DNA of 7,738 bases, from contig JAFYIF010000075.1 in NCBI GenBank assembly GCA_017538775.1, positions 1-7,738 of the forward strand, given 5' to 3'. The stretch comes from Oscillospiraceae bacterium. GTDB lineage: Bacteria; Bacillota; Clostridia; Oscillospirales; Oscillospiraceae. The translations under genes and the position numbers were made by a program. Below, one piece after another: positions 1-6,021 of the stretch. How positions within the stretch are numbered: position 1 is the stretch's first letter; each line of letters opens with the position of its first letter. The notes beneath the pieces were generated by a model. It did no database searches and was not told the origin of the DNA. It saw nothing but the letters and a program-made list of their open reading frames with translations.

Positions 1-228
1 ATTGCGGCTCTCGTGCTCCTCTGTCTACGCTTAAACCTCACCTCGCGGCTTCGGCTCCAAGACTGAGTACCGGCTGCTGACCTCGCTTTACCGGGTGGGG
101 TGACGCTCCCCACTATATTTCAAGCGCCGTACCGGCGCACAACCGTCCCTTTTGACTCATTTTCTTTTTTGCCTCTGGCGCGTATCATTTTCACAGTTCC
201 GGGCAAACTGGGACTGAGGTGATGCAAC
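1..228. other. Gene-free left edge with short palindromes
   Basis: No frame here is open with a plausible start and ribosome binding site, and I recognise no RNA family. Two small inverted repeats are visible: GTGGGG at 95-100 pairing with CCCCAC at 108-113 (7-base loop), and GCGCCG at 124-129 pairing with CGGCGC at 133-138 (3-base loop). After them comes ACCGTCCCTTTTGAC (142-156) and a T-rich run to 170. That last block resembles, from memory, the ends of dispersed repeats in Clostridia, but this cannot be confirmed here. The promoter of the spore coat pair should lie in the last part, but no convincing sigma-A or sporulation promoter stands out. Confidence 0.4.
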
Positions 229-402
229 ATGACTCCCAAGGAGATCCTCTATGTGGAGGACGCGCTGGGCCATGCGCAATTTCTGACCCAGCAGAATCAG
301 GCCGCGTCGAACCAGCTTTCCGACCCCGGTCTGCGGCAGCTTTCCCAGCAGTTGGCCGGGAAAAACCAGACGATCTTCCAGAGCTTTTACGCGCTGGTCT
401 GA
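229..402 (+). CDS. Small spore-coat-associated protein, 57 aa
   Basis: This short gene begins with ATG 229, preceded by GAGGTGAT at 216-223, a near-ideal ribosome binding site with 5 bases of spacing. The product has 57 residues, opens MTPKEILYVEDALGH, and is rich in Gln (about ten), with no signal peptide or membrane segment. It looks like one or two amphipathic helices. It ends 13 bases before the CotF-like gene, whose ribosome binding site begins on its stop codon, so the two are surely translated from one message. From memory, pairs of a short Gln-rich helical protein and a CotF-like protein are common in Clostridia and are annotated as hypothetical or spore coat protein. The coat role here is inferred from the partner. 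The alternative frame from GTG 219 runs across the ribosome binding site and was not chosen. Confidence 0.8.
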   Translation: MTPKEILYVEDALGHAQFLTQQNQAASNQLSDPGLRQLSQQLAGKNQTIFQSFYALV

Positions 403-415
403 GGAGGGCGGCAGC

Positions 416-670
416 ATGAACGACAGACAGATCATGGAGAACATTCTCCTGACCACCAAGGGCGCCTGCGATCTCTATCTGCACGGCACCATCGAATCCC
501 CCACCGCCCAGGTGCGCGACGCCTTCACCAGCGCCCTGAACGACACCCTGTGTATGCAGGACACGGTGTACCAGCAGATGGCGTCCAAGGGCTGGTATCC
601 CAGCGAGCAGGCCACGCAGCAAAAGCGCGACGAGGTCCGCAAAAAGTTCTCCGGCGGCGTCCAGGGCTGA
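416..670 (+). CDS. CotF-family spore coat protein, 84 aa
   Basis: The product is a small, all-helical soluble protein of the CotF family, structural proteins of the endospore coat. The most telling part is residues 40-62, with a conserved Leu-Asn-Asp, then Cys-Met-Gln-Asp and the hallmark Lys-Gly-Trp-Tyr-Pro (residues 58-62). The N-terminal part reads MNDRQIMENILLTTKGACDL, typical of the clostridial forms. At 84 residues it is about half the size of Bacillus CotF (about 160, from memory), consistent with the one-domain clostridial version working with the 57-residue neighbour. The start at ATG 416 is set by AGGAGGG at 402-408. It is the last gene of the pair and is followed by a strong terminator. 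Expression in the mother cell late in sporulation is expected for the family but not visible as a promoter here. Confidence 0.88.
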   Translation: MNDRQIMENILLTTKGACDLYLHGTIESPTAQVRDAFTSALNDTLCMQDTVYQQMASKGWYPSEQATQQKRDEVRKKFSGGVQG

Positions 671-684
671 CGCGCCAGACGCGC

Positions 685-735
685 AGCACGGTCTCCTCTG
701 TCCACGGGGCAGGGGAGGCCGTGTTTTCCTTTTCC
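685..735 (+). terminator. Strong intrinsic terminator after the spore coat pair
   Basis: The arm CACGGTCTCCTCTGTCC (687-703) pairs with GGGCAGGGGAGGCCGTG (707-723) over all 17 positions, allowing three G-U pairs, with the 3-base loop ACG at 704-706. It is followed at once by TTTTCCTTTTCC (724-735). Stem plus T-rich tail is the classic rho-independent layout. It separates the coat genes from the transporter operon. Confidence 0.9.
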
Positions 736-756
736 GTGCGCTTGCGCAAAATAAAC

Positions 757-785
757 TTGCAATCCGTTGGGAAATCATGTATAAT
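757..785 (+). promoter_or_regulatory. Sigma-A-type promoter of the ABC transporter operon
   Basis: TTGCAA (757-762) and a perfect TATAAT (780-785) are separated by 17 bases, the optimum for the housekeeping sigma factor. Transcription should start near 791-793, giving a leader of about 107 bases before ATG 899. It lies just beyond the preceding terminator, so the operon has its own start. The spacer contains GGGAAAT followed closely by ATGT, also present in the promoter at 6640-6667. Confidence 0.85.
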
Positions 786-804
786 GTGCCCGGTTTCGCA
801 AAAT

Positions 805-877
805 CGGCGCTCTGACGCCGGGTGCAAGCCGCAGAATATGGCGCGCCCGCGCCGCACATTGACTCCCCTTGCGGGAG
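805..877 (+). promoter_or_regulatory. GC-rich leader with short hairpins
   Basis: The transcript leader before the binding-protein gene can form three short stems: CGGCG (805-809) with CGCCG (816-820), GGCGC (840-844) with GCGCC (849-853), and CTCCC (863-867) with GGGAG (873-877). The last ends 8 bases before the ribosome binding site. None has a U-tract, and I recognise no riboswitch core. Short GC stems arise easily in DNA of this composition, so function is uncertain. Confidence 0.3.
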
Positions 878-898
878 CAGTGATGAAAGGAGAACGAC

Positions 899-2473
899 AT
901 GAACAAGAAAGCATTCGCCGCGATCCTGGCCCTTCTGCTCACGCTGGCGCTGCTGGTCGGCTGCGGACAGGCGGCCCCGGCCACCCCGACGCCGGTGCCC
1001 GACAGCGGCGATACGCCCGCCGTCGAGACCCCGGCCCCCGTCCAGAGCGGACGCGCCGCCAGCAACGAGATCGTCATCGGCATCGCCCAGGATCTGGACA
1101 GCCTGGACCCCCACCACATGACGGCCGCCGGTACCCAGGAGGTTATGTTCAACGTCTTCGAGGGGCTGGTGAAGCCCAACGCCGCCGGACAGATCGTGCC
1201 CGCCGTGGCCTCTGAGGTCCAGGTGTCCGAGGACGGTCTGACCTATACCTTCACCCTGCGCGAGGGCGTCCGCTTCCACAACGGCGAGCCCGTGGACATG
1301 GAGGACGTGGTCTATTCCCTGACCCGCCGCATGGACGGCGCGGACGCCGCCGCCAAGAACGTGGCCCTGGATGTCATCAGCGACGTGCAGACCGAGGACG
1401 ACCGGCTCATCCTGACGCTCAGCGAACCCAGCGGCGACTTCCTGGCCTATCTGATGAACGTGTACATCATCCCGATGGACTATGAGGATCTGGAGACCCA
1501 CCCCATCGGCACCGGCCCTTACAAGTTCGTCTCCCGCGCCGTCCAGGACAACCTGGTGCTGGAGCGCTTCGCCGACTACTGGGGCGAGGGCGGCAAGGTG
1601 GACAAGGTGACCTATAAGATCCTGGAGAACAACGAAGGCCTGGTGCTGGGTCTTCAGAGCGGCGCCCTGGATCTGGTGAACCACATGACCAGCGAGCAGA
1701 CCAGCCAGCTTTCCGCCTCCGACTTCCACGTGGAGCAGGGCAGCATGAACCTGGTGCAGGCCCTCTATCTGAACAGCGGCGTGGCCCCCTTTGACGACGT
1801 GCGCGTGCGCCAGGCCCTGTGCTACGCCACCGACAAGCAGGCCATGATCGACCTGGCCTTCGACGGCTACGGCATCCCCCTGGGCACCAGCATGTTCCCC
1901 TCCTTCTCCAAATACTATGACGACAGCCTCACCGACTACTACCCCCACGACGTGGCGAAGGCCAAGGCCCTGCTGGCCGAGGCCGGGTATCCCAACGGCT
2001 TTGAGATGTCCATCACCGTCCCCAGCAACTACAGCCCCCACGTCAACACCGCCGAGGTGCTGGCCGAGCAGCTCAAGGAGGTCGGCATCCAGGTGAAGAT
2101 CCTGCCCGTGGAGTGGAACAGCTGGCTGAGCGACGTGTACACCAACCGCCAGTTCCAGTCCACCGTCATCGGGCTGGAGAGCAACAACATGACCGCCCGC
2201 AAGCTGCTGGATCGCTTTGCCAGCACCGCCGCGAACAACTTCACCAACTACAGCAACCCGGAATACGACGAGATCCTGGCCCGCGCCATCTCCTCCGTGG
2301 ACGATGCGGAGCAGACCGAGGCCTACCGTCAGCTGGAGCGCATCCTGACCGAGACCGCCGCCAACGTCTATCTGCAGGATATGGCTGACCTGGTGGCCGT
2401 CCGCAACGGGCTGAACGGACTGACCTTCTACCCCATCTACGTCCTCGACGTGTCCACGCTGTACTGGGGCTGA
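899..2473 (+). CDS. ABC transporter substrate-binding lipoprotein, family 5
   Basis: Extracellular ligand-binding protein of the peptide/nickel/opine class (SBP_bac_5), 524 residues, a usual length for the family. The N-terminus is a lipoprotein signal: Lys3-Lys4, a hydrophobic stretch 5-20 and the lipobox Leu19-Val20-Gly21-Cys22. Cys22 would be lipidated, followed by a Pro/Thr/Ala-rich tether to about residue 52. The family core follows: EDGLTYTFTLREGVRFHNGE (111-130), GTGPYKF (204-210), FADYWGE (224-230) and the segment around 298-316 (FDDVRVRQALCYATDKQAM). The usual W-x-x-D-x-x-D-P segment of peptide binders is not recognisable near residues 420-440, where LESNNMTARK occurs instead. The start has AAAGGAGA at 886-893. 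First gene of the operon, followed by the permeases after a 205-base structured gap. Substrate unknown: peptide, metal-chelate or opine-like ligands are all possible. Confidence 0.93.
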   Translation: MNKKAFAAILALLLTLALLVGCGQAAPATPTPVPDSGDTPAVETPAPVQSGRAASNEIVIGIAQDLDSLDPHHMTAAGTQEVMFNVFEGLVKPNAAGQIVPAVASEVQVSEDGLTYTFTLREGVRFHNGEPVDMEDVVYSLTRRMDGADAAAKNVALDVISDVQTEDDRLILTLSEPSGDFLAYLMNVYIIPMDYEDLETHPIGTGPYKFVSRAVQDNLVLERFADYWGEGGKVDKVTYKILENNEGLVLGLQSGALDLVNHMTSEQTSQLSASDFHVEQGSMNLVQALYLNSGVAPFDDVRVRQALCYATDKQAMIDLAFDGYGIPLGTSMFPSFSKYYDDSLTDYYPHDVAKAKALLAEAGYPNGFEMSITVPSNYSPHVNTAEVLAEQLKEVGIQVKILPVEWNSWLSDVYTNRQFQSTVIGLESNNMTARKLLDRFASTAANNFTNYSNPEYDEILARAISSVDDAEQTEAYRQLERILTETAANVYLQDMADLVAVRNGLNGLTFYPIYVLDVSTLYWG

Positions 2474-2503
2474 GAGCAGTCCCACAGCATACCGAGCATC
2501 CAT

Positions 2504-2533
2504 GCGAACCGGTGACCCATGTCGCCGGTTCGC
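2504..2533 (+). promoter_or_regulatory. 13-bp intra-operon hairpin without U-tract
   Basis: GCGAACCGGTGAC (2504-2516) pairs with GTCGCCGGTTCGC (2521-2533) over 13 positions, including one G-U pair (2513 with 2524), around the loop CCAT. No T-run follows, so it is not a normal terminator. It starts 30 bases after the stop of the binding-protein gene. Such a stem can protect the upstream message from 3' exonucleases, or cause partial termination, so that binding protein is made in excess over the permeases. That role is known for other importers (the malE-malF gap of E. coli) and is inferred here. Confidence 0.7.
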
Positions 2534-2549
2534 AGTTCCATAGAGGGGA

Positions 2550-2600
2550 AACCCTCAGTCCGCCTTGCGGCGGACAGCTCCGCTTGAATCGGGTGGGCAA
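2550..2600. repeat. Dispersed palindromic repeat, copy 1 (degenerate)
   Basis: The first 32 bases (2550-2581) are identical to 2612-2643. They contain the stem GTCCGCC (2558-2564) with GGCGGAC (2569-2575) around TTGC. The second half (2582-2600) aligns only loosely with copy 2 and can no longer form the second stem. The CCCTCAGTC start followed by a stem and CAGCTCC matches, from memory, a very common intergenic element of gut Clostridia. Confidence 0.75.
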
Positions 2601-2611
2601 TCGCGGGAACG

Positions 2612-2661
2612 AACCCTCAGTCCGCCTTGCGGCGGACAGCTCCCTTTGAAAAGGGAGCCAA
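2612..2661. repeat. Dispersed palindromic repeat, copy 2 (intact)
   Basis: This copy carries both stems: GTCCGCC (2620-2626) with GGCGGAC (2631-2637), then GCTCCCTTT (2639-2647) with AAAGGGAGC (2650-2658), where the innermost pairs must open to leave a loop. The second stem ends 4 bases before the ribosome binding site of the first permease gene. The spacing between copies is 62 bases, suggesting a tandem duplication followed by decay of copy 1. Confidence 0.8.
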
Positions 2662-2662
2662 C

Positions 2663-2670
2663 AAAGGAGA
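2663..2670 (+). promoter_or_regulatory. Ribosome binding site that fixes a GTG start
   Basis: AAAGGAGA lies 8 bases before GTG 2679. An upstream in-frame ATG at 2565 would translate through the repeat copies and give a 38-residue hydrophilic N-terminus unlike any permease. The GTG start puts the first membrane helix at residue 8, as expected. Confidence 0.85.
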
Positions 2671-2678
2671 TACTGATT

Positions 2679-3632
2679 GTGAATTATGTCATTCGTCGCA
2701 TTCTGATGCTGCTGCTGACGATGCTGATCGTGTCGTTTCTGACCTTCCTCGCCTTTGAGCTGGTCAGCGGCGATGTGGCGCAGACCAAGCTCGGCACGGA
2801 GGGGACGCCGGAGCAGGTGGCCGCATTGCGGCACGAGCTGGGGCTGGATCAGCCCTTCCTGCTGCGCTACGGCCAGTGGCTGGGCGGCTTCTTCACCGGG
2901 GACCTGGGCGTCAGCTACTACAACCCCCAGCCCATGTGGGAGCTGATCGGGCCGAAGCTGGGCGTGACCCTGATCCTGGCCGCCATCAGCTTCCTGCTGA
3001 TCACCCTGATCTCCATCCCCCTGGGTCTGCTGTCCTACCGGCTGGCGGGCAGCCCCCTGGACGGGCTGCGCACGGCCTTCAACCAGCTGTGCATGGCCGT
3101 CCCCCCCTTCTTCATCGGCATCCTCTTCTCCTGGTTTTTCGGCATCACGCTGAAGCTCTTCATCCCGGAGGGCTTTCCCAGCTCCATCCGGGCCAACCCC
3201 GGCGAAGCCATGACCCAGCTCTTTTTCGCCGCCGTCTGCCTGAGCATCCCGCGCATCGCCATGACCGTGCGGATGATGCGCTCCACGGTCATCGGTGAGA
3301 TGCAGAAGGCCTATGTCCGCACGGCCATCTCCCGGGGCAACGACCGGCGGGGCGTGCTGCTGCGCCATGTGCTGAAAAACTCCCTGACCGGCACCGTCAC
3401 CTTCCTGGCCCAGACCCTGGCGGAGCTGATCGGCGGCAGCATCGTGGTGGAACAGGTCTTCGGCATCCCCGGCCTGGGGCGCTTCCTGGTGGCGGAGATC
3501 CGGGCCCTGGACTACCCGGTGGTGCAGACCATCGTGGTCATCCTGGCCTTCTGGGTCGTGCTGGCCGGGACAGTGGCCGACCTCATCAACCAGCGGATCG
3601 ACCCGCGGCTGCGGCTGGGAGGCGCGAAATGA
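2679..3632 (+). CDS. ABC transporter permease, DppB/OppB/NikB type
   Basis: First of two channel-forming membrane subunits, 317 residues from the GTG start, typical for the family (about 305-340). Six membrane helices are visible at about 8-28, 94-119, 132-158, 180-199, 240-260 and 281-304. The cytoplasmic coupling loop that docks on the ATPases (EAA motif) is at about 211-236, with YVRTAISRG (212-220) and LLRHVLKNSL (227-236). The typical C-terminal block FGIPGLGRFL (261-270) followed by LDYPVVQ (277-283) is intact. The extracytoplasmic segment 30-90 has the family's Gly-rich ending GDLGVSY (74-80). The gene follows the repeat block, and its TGA overlaps the ATG of the second permease by 4 bases (ATGA), indicating translational coupling. 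The substrate is set by the binding protein and cannot be read from this subunit. Confidence 0.94.
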   Translation: MNYVIRRILMLLLTMLIVSFLTFLAFELVSGDVAQTKLGTEGTPEQVAALRHELGLDQPFLLRYGQWLGGFFTGDLGVSYYNPQPMWELIGPKLGVTLILAAISFLLITLISIPLGLLSYRLAGSPLDGLRTAFNQLCMAVPPFFIGILFSWFFGITLKLFIPEGFPSSIRANPGEAMTQLFFAAVCLSIPRIAMTVRMMRSTVIGEMQKAYVRTAISRGNDRRGVLLRHVLKNSLTGTVTFLAQTLAELIGGSIVVEQVFGIPGLGRFLVAEIRALDYPVVQTIVVILAFWVVLAGTVADLINQRIDPRLRLGGAK

Positions 3633-4441
3633 AGAAAAAGAACTGGAACGGATTTTTGATCGCCGGCTGCGTCCTCACGGGCGTGCTGGTGGCGCTGATG
3701 CTGCTGGGCAAGTTCTGGACCCCCTGGTCCCCCACGGCCATGGACGCCAAGGCCATGTATCAGCCCCCCTCCCTCACCCACCTGTTCGGGACGGACAAGT
3801 TCGGGCGGGACATCTTCAGCCGGGTGATGCAGGGCGGCGGCACCACCCTGACCATCGCCCTGGCCACCATCGCCATCGGCGCGGCCCTGGGCACCCTGGT
3901 GGGCGCGGTCACCGGCTACTTCGGCGGCATTGTGGACGACGCGCTGATGCGCCTGAACGACGCGCTGACCGCCTTCCCCAGCATTCTGCTGGCCCTGCTC
4001 ATCATCTCTCTGGTGGGGCCGGGCAAATACAATGTGGTATTGGCCCTGGGCATCGTGTTCATCCCCTCCTTCGCCCGGGTCATGCGGACCCAGTTCGCCT
4101 CCCTCCGGGACGTGAACTACATCATCTCCGCCCGGCTGATGGGGGCCGGACAGCTGCGGATCATGACCGTCCACATGCTGCCCAACACCATGCGGACCCT
4201 GCTGCCCGCGCTGACCATCGGCTTCAACAACGCGGTGCTGGCGGAGGCCAGCATGAGCTATCTGGGCATCGGCGTCACCCCGCCGGACGCCTCCCTGGGC
4301 AACATGCTCCGGGACGCCCAGAGCGCCCTGGGCCGCGCCCCCTGGTATGCCATCCTCACCGGCGTGATGATCGCCCTGCTGGTCTTCGGCGTGGGGCTCA
4401 TCGGCGAGGGGCTGCAAAAGCGGGATCAGGAGGTGGACTGA
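3629..4441 (+). CDS. ABC transporter permease, DppC/OppC/NikC type
   Basis: Second channel subunit, 270 residues, at the short end for the family. The first membrane helix is at about 8-28. Then comes the hallmark HLFGTDKFGRDIFSRV (51-66), seen before the second helix in nearly all DppC/OppC proteins. Further helices are at about 72-98, 114-130, 135-150, 191-212 and 238-260. The EAA coupling loop is YIISARLMGAGQLRIM (164-179) followed by HMLPN (182-186). The C-terminal signature EASMSYLGIGVTPPDASLG (206-224) is complete. ATG 3629 overlaps the stop of the first permease and has GGGAGG at 3617-3622, 6 bases upstream. It should pair with that permease in the membrane. Nothing is truncated or shifted. 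Confidence 0.94.
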   Translation: MKKKNWNGFLIAGCVLTGVLVALMLLGKFWTPWSPTAMDAKAMYQPPSLTHLFGTDKFGRDIFSRVMQGGGTTLTIALATIAIGAALGTLVGAVTGYFGGIVDDALMRLNDALTAFPSILLALLIISLVGPGKYNVVLALGIVFIPSFARVMRTQFASLRDVNYIISARLMGAGQLRIMTVHMLPNTMRTLLPALTIGFNNAVLAEASMSYLGIGVTPPDASLGNMLRDAQSALGRAPWYAILTGVMIALLVFGVGLIGEGLQKRDQEVD

Positions 4442-4442
4442 G

Positions 4443-5234
4443 ATGCTGGACATTCAGGACCTCCATGTAAAATTCCACACCCGGGACCACGAGGCCGTGG
4501 GCGGCATCAACCTGCGCATCGACGACGGGGAGATTCTGGGCCTGGTGGGCGAGAGCGGCAGCGGCAAGAGCGTCACCGCCATGAGCATCGCCGGGCTGCT
4601 GCCCCGGAAACAGTGCGCCCTCCGGGGGGCCATCCTGCTGGACGGCCAGGACCTGCTGCTGGCGGACCGGAGCATCCTGCGCCGGATGCAGGGCAGCGCC
4701 ATCGGCGTGGTGTTCCAGGAGCCGATGAGCAGCATGAACCCCCTGCTGCGGGTGGGCGTCCAGGTGGGCGAGGCCTTGCGCATCCACCGGAAGGACTTAA
4801 GCCCGGAGGCGCGGCGCGCGCTGGTGCTGCAGGCCATGGCGGACGTGGAACTGCCGAATCCGGAAGAGTGCTACCGGAAATACCCCCACGAGCTGTCCGG
4901 CGGCCAGCAGCAGCGGGCCATGATCGCGGCGGCCATCGTCAGCCGCCCCAGTCTGCTGCTGCTGGACGAACCCACCACGGCCCTGGACGTGACCATCCAG
5001 GCCCAGATCCTGGAACTGCTGAAAAAGCTGAATGCGGAGACGGGCATCAGTATGCTGTTCATCTCCCACAACCTGAACGTGGTGCGGAAGCTCTGCACCC
5101 GCGTGGCGGTGATGCAGAAGGGTCTGCTGGTGGAGACCGGCAGCACCGACGCGGTGTTCCACCACCCGCAGCACCCCTATACCCAGCGGCTGATCGCGTC
5201 CATCCCCACCCGCCACGGAAGGGAGGTGCGCTGA
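4443..5234 (+). CDS. ABC transporter ATPase, DppD/OppD/NikD type, short form
   Basis: Cytoplasmic ATPase subunit, 263 residues. All nucleotide-binding motifs are present: Walker A GESGSGKS (36-43), Q-loop [10 protein letters not shown] (91-100), ABC signature LSGGQQQR (151-158), Walker B LLLLDEP (171-177) and switch histidine His209 in ISHN. The HPYTQRL element (244-250) marks the family, but the protein ends 13 residues later. Usual DppD/OppD proteins continue for about 60-70 residues with a Cys-rich tail that can carry an iron-sulfur cluster, and that tail is absent here. The end looks natural, because the stop is followed after 1 base by the next ATG. E. coli NikD (about 254 residues) is similarly short. 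ATG 4443 has AGGAGGTG at 4428-4435, and the gene starts 1 base after the permease stop. Confidence 0.94.
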   Translation: MLDIQDLHVKFHTRDHEAVGGINLRIDDGEILGLVGESGSGKSVTAMSIAGLLPRKQCALRGAILLDGQDLLLADRSILRRMQGSAIGVVFQEPMSSMNPLLRVGVQVGEALRIHRKDLSPEARRALVLQAMADVELPNPEECYRKYPHELSGGQQQRAMIAAAIVSRPSLLLLDEPTTALDVTIQAQILELLKKLNAETGISMLFISHNLNVVRKLCTRVAVMQKGLLVETGSTDAVFHHPQHPYTQRLIASIPTRHGREVR

Positions 5235-5235
5235 C

Positions 5236-5991
5236 ATGAACGAACACACGAAGCAGCAAAACTCCGACCTGGTGCTGGAGGTCCGGCACGTCAACGGCGG
5301 CTACCGGAAGGGCGGACTGCTGGGGCGCGGGGCCTTCAAGCAGATTTTGTTCGACGTGGACTTCCAGGTGCGCCACGGGGAGATTGTGGGCCTGGTGGGC
5401 GAGTCCGGCAGCGGCAAAAGCACGCTGGCCAAGCTGATTTTGGGCCTGCTCCGCCCGGAGTCGGGCCAGATCGTCCACCACACCCCCCGGCCCCAGATCA
5501 TCTTTCAGGACCCCTACAGTTCCCTGAACCCGGCCTACGACGTGGAGTGGATTCTGGAAGAGCCTTTGAAGGTCTACGGCAAGTACGACCGGGCCGAGCG
5601 CAAGCGCCGGGTCCGGGACATCCTGGCCCGGGTGGAGCTGGACGAGCGCTTCCTCTCCTGCCGCCCGGACGAGCTCTCCGGCGGCCAGCGCCAGCGGGTC
5701 AGCATCGCCGCGGCCCTGATCCGCCGCCCCCGCTTCCTGATCGCCGACGAGCCGGTGAGCGCCCTGGACGTGACGGTCCAGGCCCAGGTGCTGCGGCTGA
5801 TGCGCAATCTGCGGGAGGAACTGGATCTGAGTTACCTCTTCATCAGCCACGACCTGAACGTGGTCTACCAGATCTGCGACCGGGTGCTGGTCCTCAAGGG
5901 CGGCGTCATCGTCGAGCAGGGCGAGGTGGAAGAGGTGTTCCGGGCGCCGCAGCACGAGTACACGAAACGTCTGCTGGCGGCGGCGGAGTGA
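5236..5991 (+). CDS. ABC transporter ATPase, DppF/OppF/NikE type, short form
   Basis: Second ATPase, 251 residues, forming a heterodimer with the preceding one. Motifs: Walker A GESGSGKS (55-62), Q-loop [10 protein letters not shown] (90-99), signature LSGGQRQR (147-154), Walker B FLIADEP (167-173) with SALD following, and switch histidine His205. Between the first strand and Walker A lies [18 protein letters not shown] (26-43), the insert typical of the OppF group. The protein ends at [11 protein letters not shown], just after the position of the family's HPYT motif, so the C-terminal extension of about 60 residues found in DppF/OppF is missing, as in its partner. ATG 5236 follows the previous stop by 1 base, with GGGAGGTG at 5221-5228. 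Both sites have full catalytic motifs, so neither ATPase looks degenerate. Confidence 0.94.
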   Translation: MNEHTKQQNSDLVLEVRHVNGGYRKGGLLGRGAFKQILFDVDFQVRHGEIVGLVGESGSGKSTLAKLILGLLRPESGQIVHHTPRPQIIFQDPYSSLNPAYDVEWILEEPLKVYGKYDRAERKRRVRDILARVELDERFLSCRPDELSGGQRQRVSIAAALIRRPRFLIADEPVSALDVTVQAQVLRLMRNLREELDLSYLFISHDLNVVYQICDRVLVLKGGVIVEQGEVEEVFRAPQHEYTKRLLAAAE

Positions 5992-6009
5992 GCTTTTCCA
6001 TTCTGATAT

Positions 6010-6015
6010 GAGGTG
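6010..6015 (+). promoter_or_regulatory. Ribosome binding site that fixes the phosphoesterase start
   Basis: GAGGTG lies 6 bases before ATG 6022. The in-frame GTG at 6013 is inside this site and therefore cannot be the start. ATG 6022 also begins directly with the conserved first strand TIRYISDLH. Confidence 0.8.
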
Positions 6016-6021
6016 CCAAAT

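Noticed and set aside
152..188. TTGACT and TATCAT as a promoter for the spore coat pair
   Set aside because: The spacing is 25 bases, far outside the 16-18 range. Sporulation sigma factors are more likely, but no clear match was found.
859..887. TTGACT before the binding-protein gene as a second promoter
   Set aside because: There is no -10 element at suitable distance, and the spot overlaps the ribosome binding site region.
792..898. Riboswitch in the transporter leader
   Set aside because: Small GC stems are present, but no core motif of a known riboswitch class is recognisable.
838..1215. Upstream frame starting at ATG 838 as a leader peptide
   Set aside because: It has no ribosome binding site and runs out of frame deep into the binding-protein gene without an early stop.
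191..2503. A very long open frame on the minus strand opposite the binding-protein gene
   Set aside because: It is the antisense shadow of a GC-rich gene with strong third-position bias. The protein is rich in His, Val, Gly and Gln with no domain, and the plus-strand gene has clear family motifs, a lipobox and a ribosome binding site.
2550..2661. CRISPR array from the two repeat copies
   Set aside because: There are only two copies, the conserved block is palindromic, and the second unit continues into another stem rather than a spacer. No cas gene is present.
2565..2678. Upstream ATG start for the first permease
   Set aside because: It would translate the dispersed repeat and lies far from any ribosome binding site. 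GTG 2679 has AAAGGAGA 8 bases upstream and gives a normal N-terminus.
3512..4453. Minus-strand open frame opposite the second permease
   Set aside because: It is a compositional shadow, rich in Gly, Gln, His and Asp. The plus-strand permease is complete and fits the operon spacing.
6013..6021. GTG start for the phosphoesterase
   Set aside because: The codon lies within the GAGGTG ribosome binding site that serves ATG 6022.
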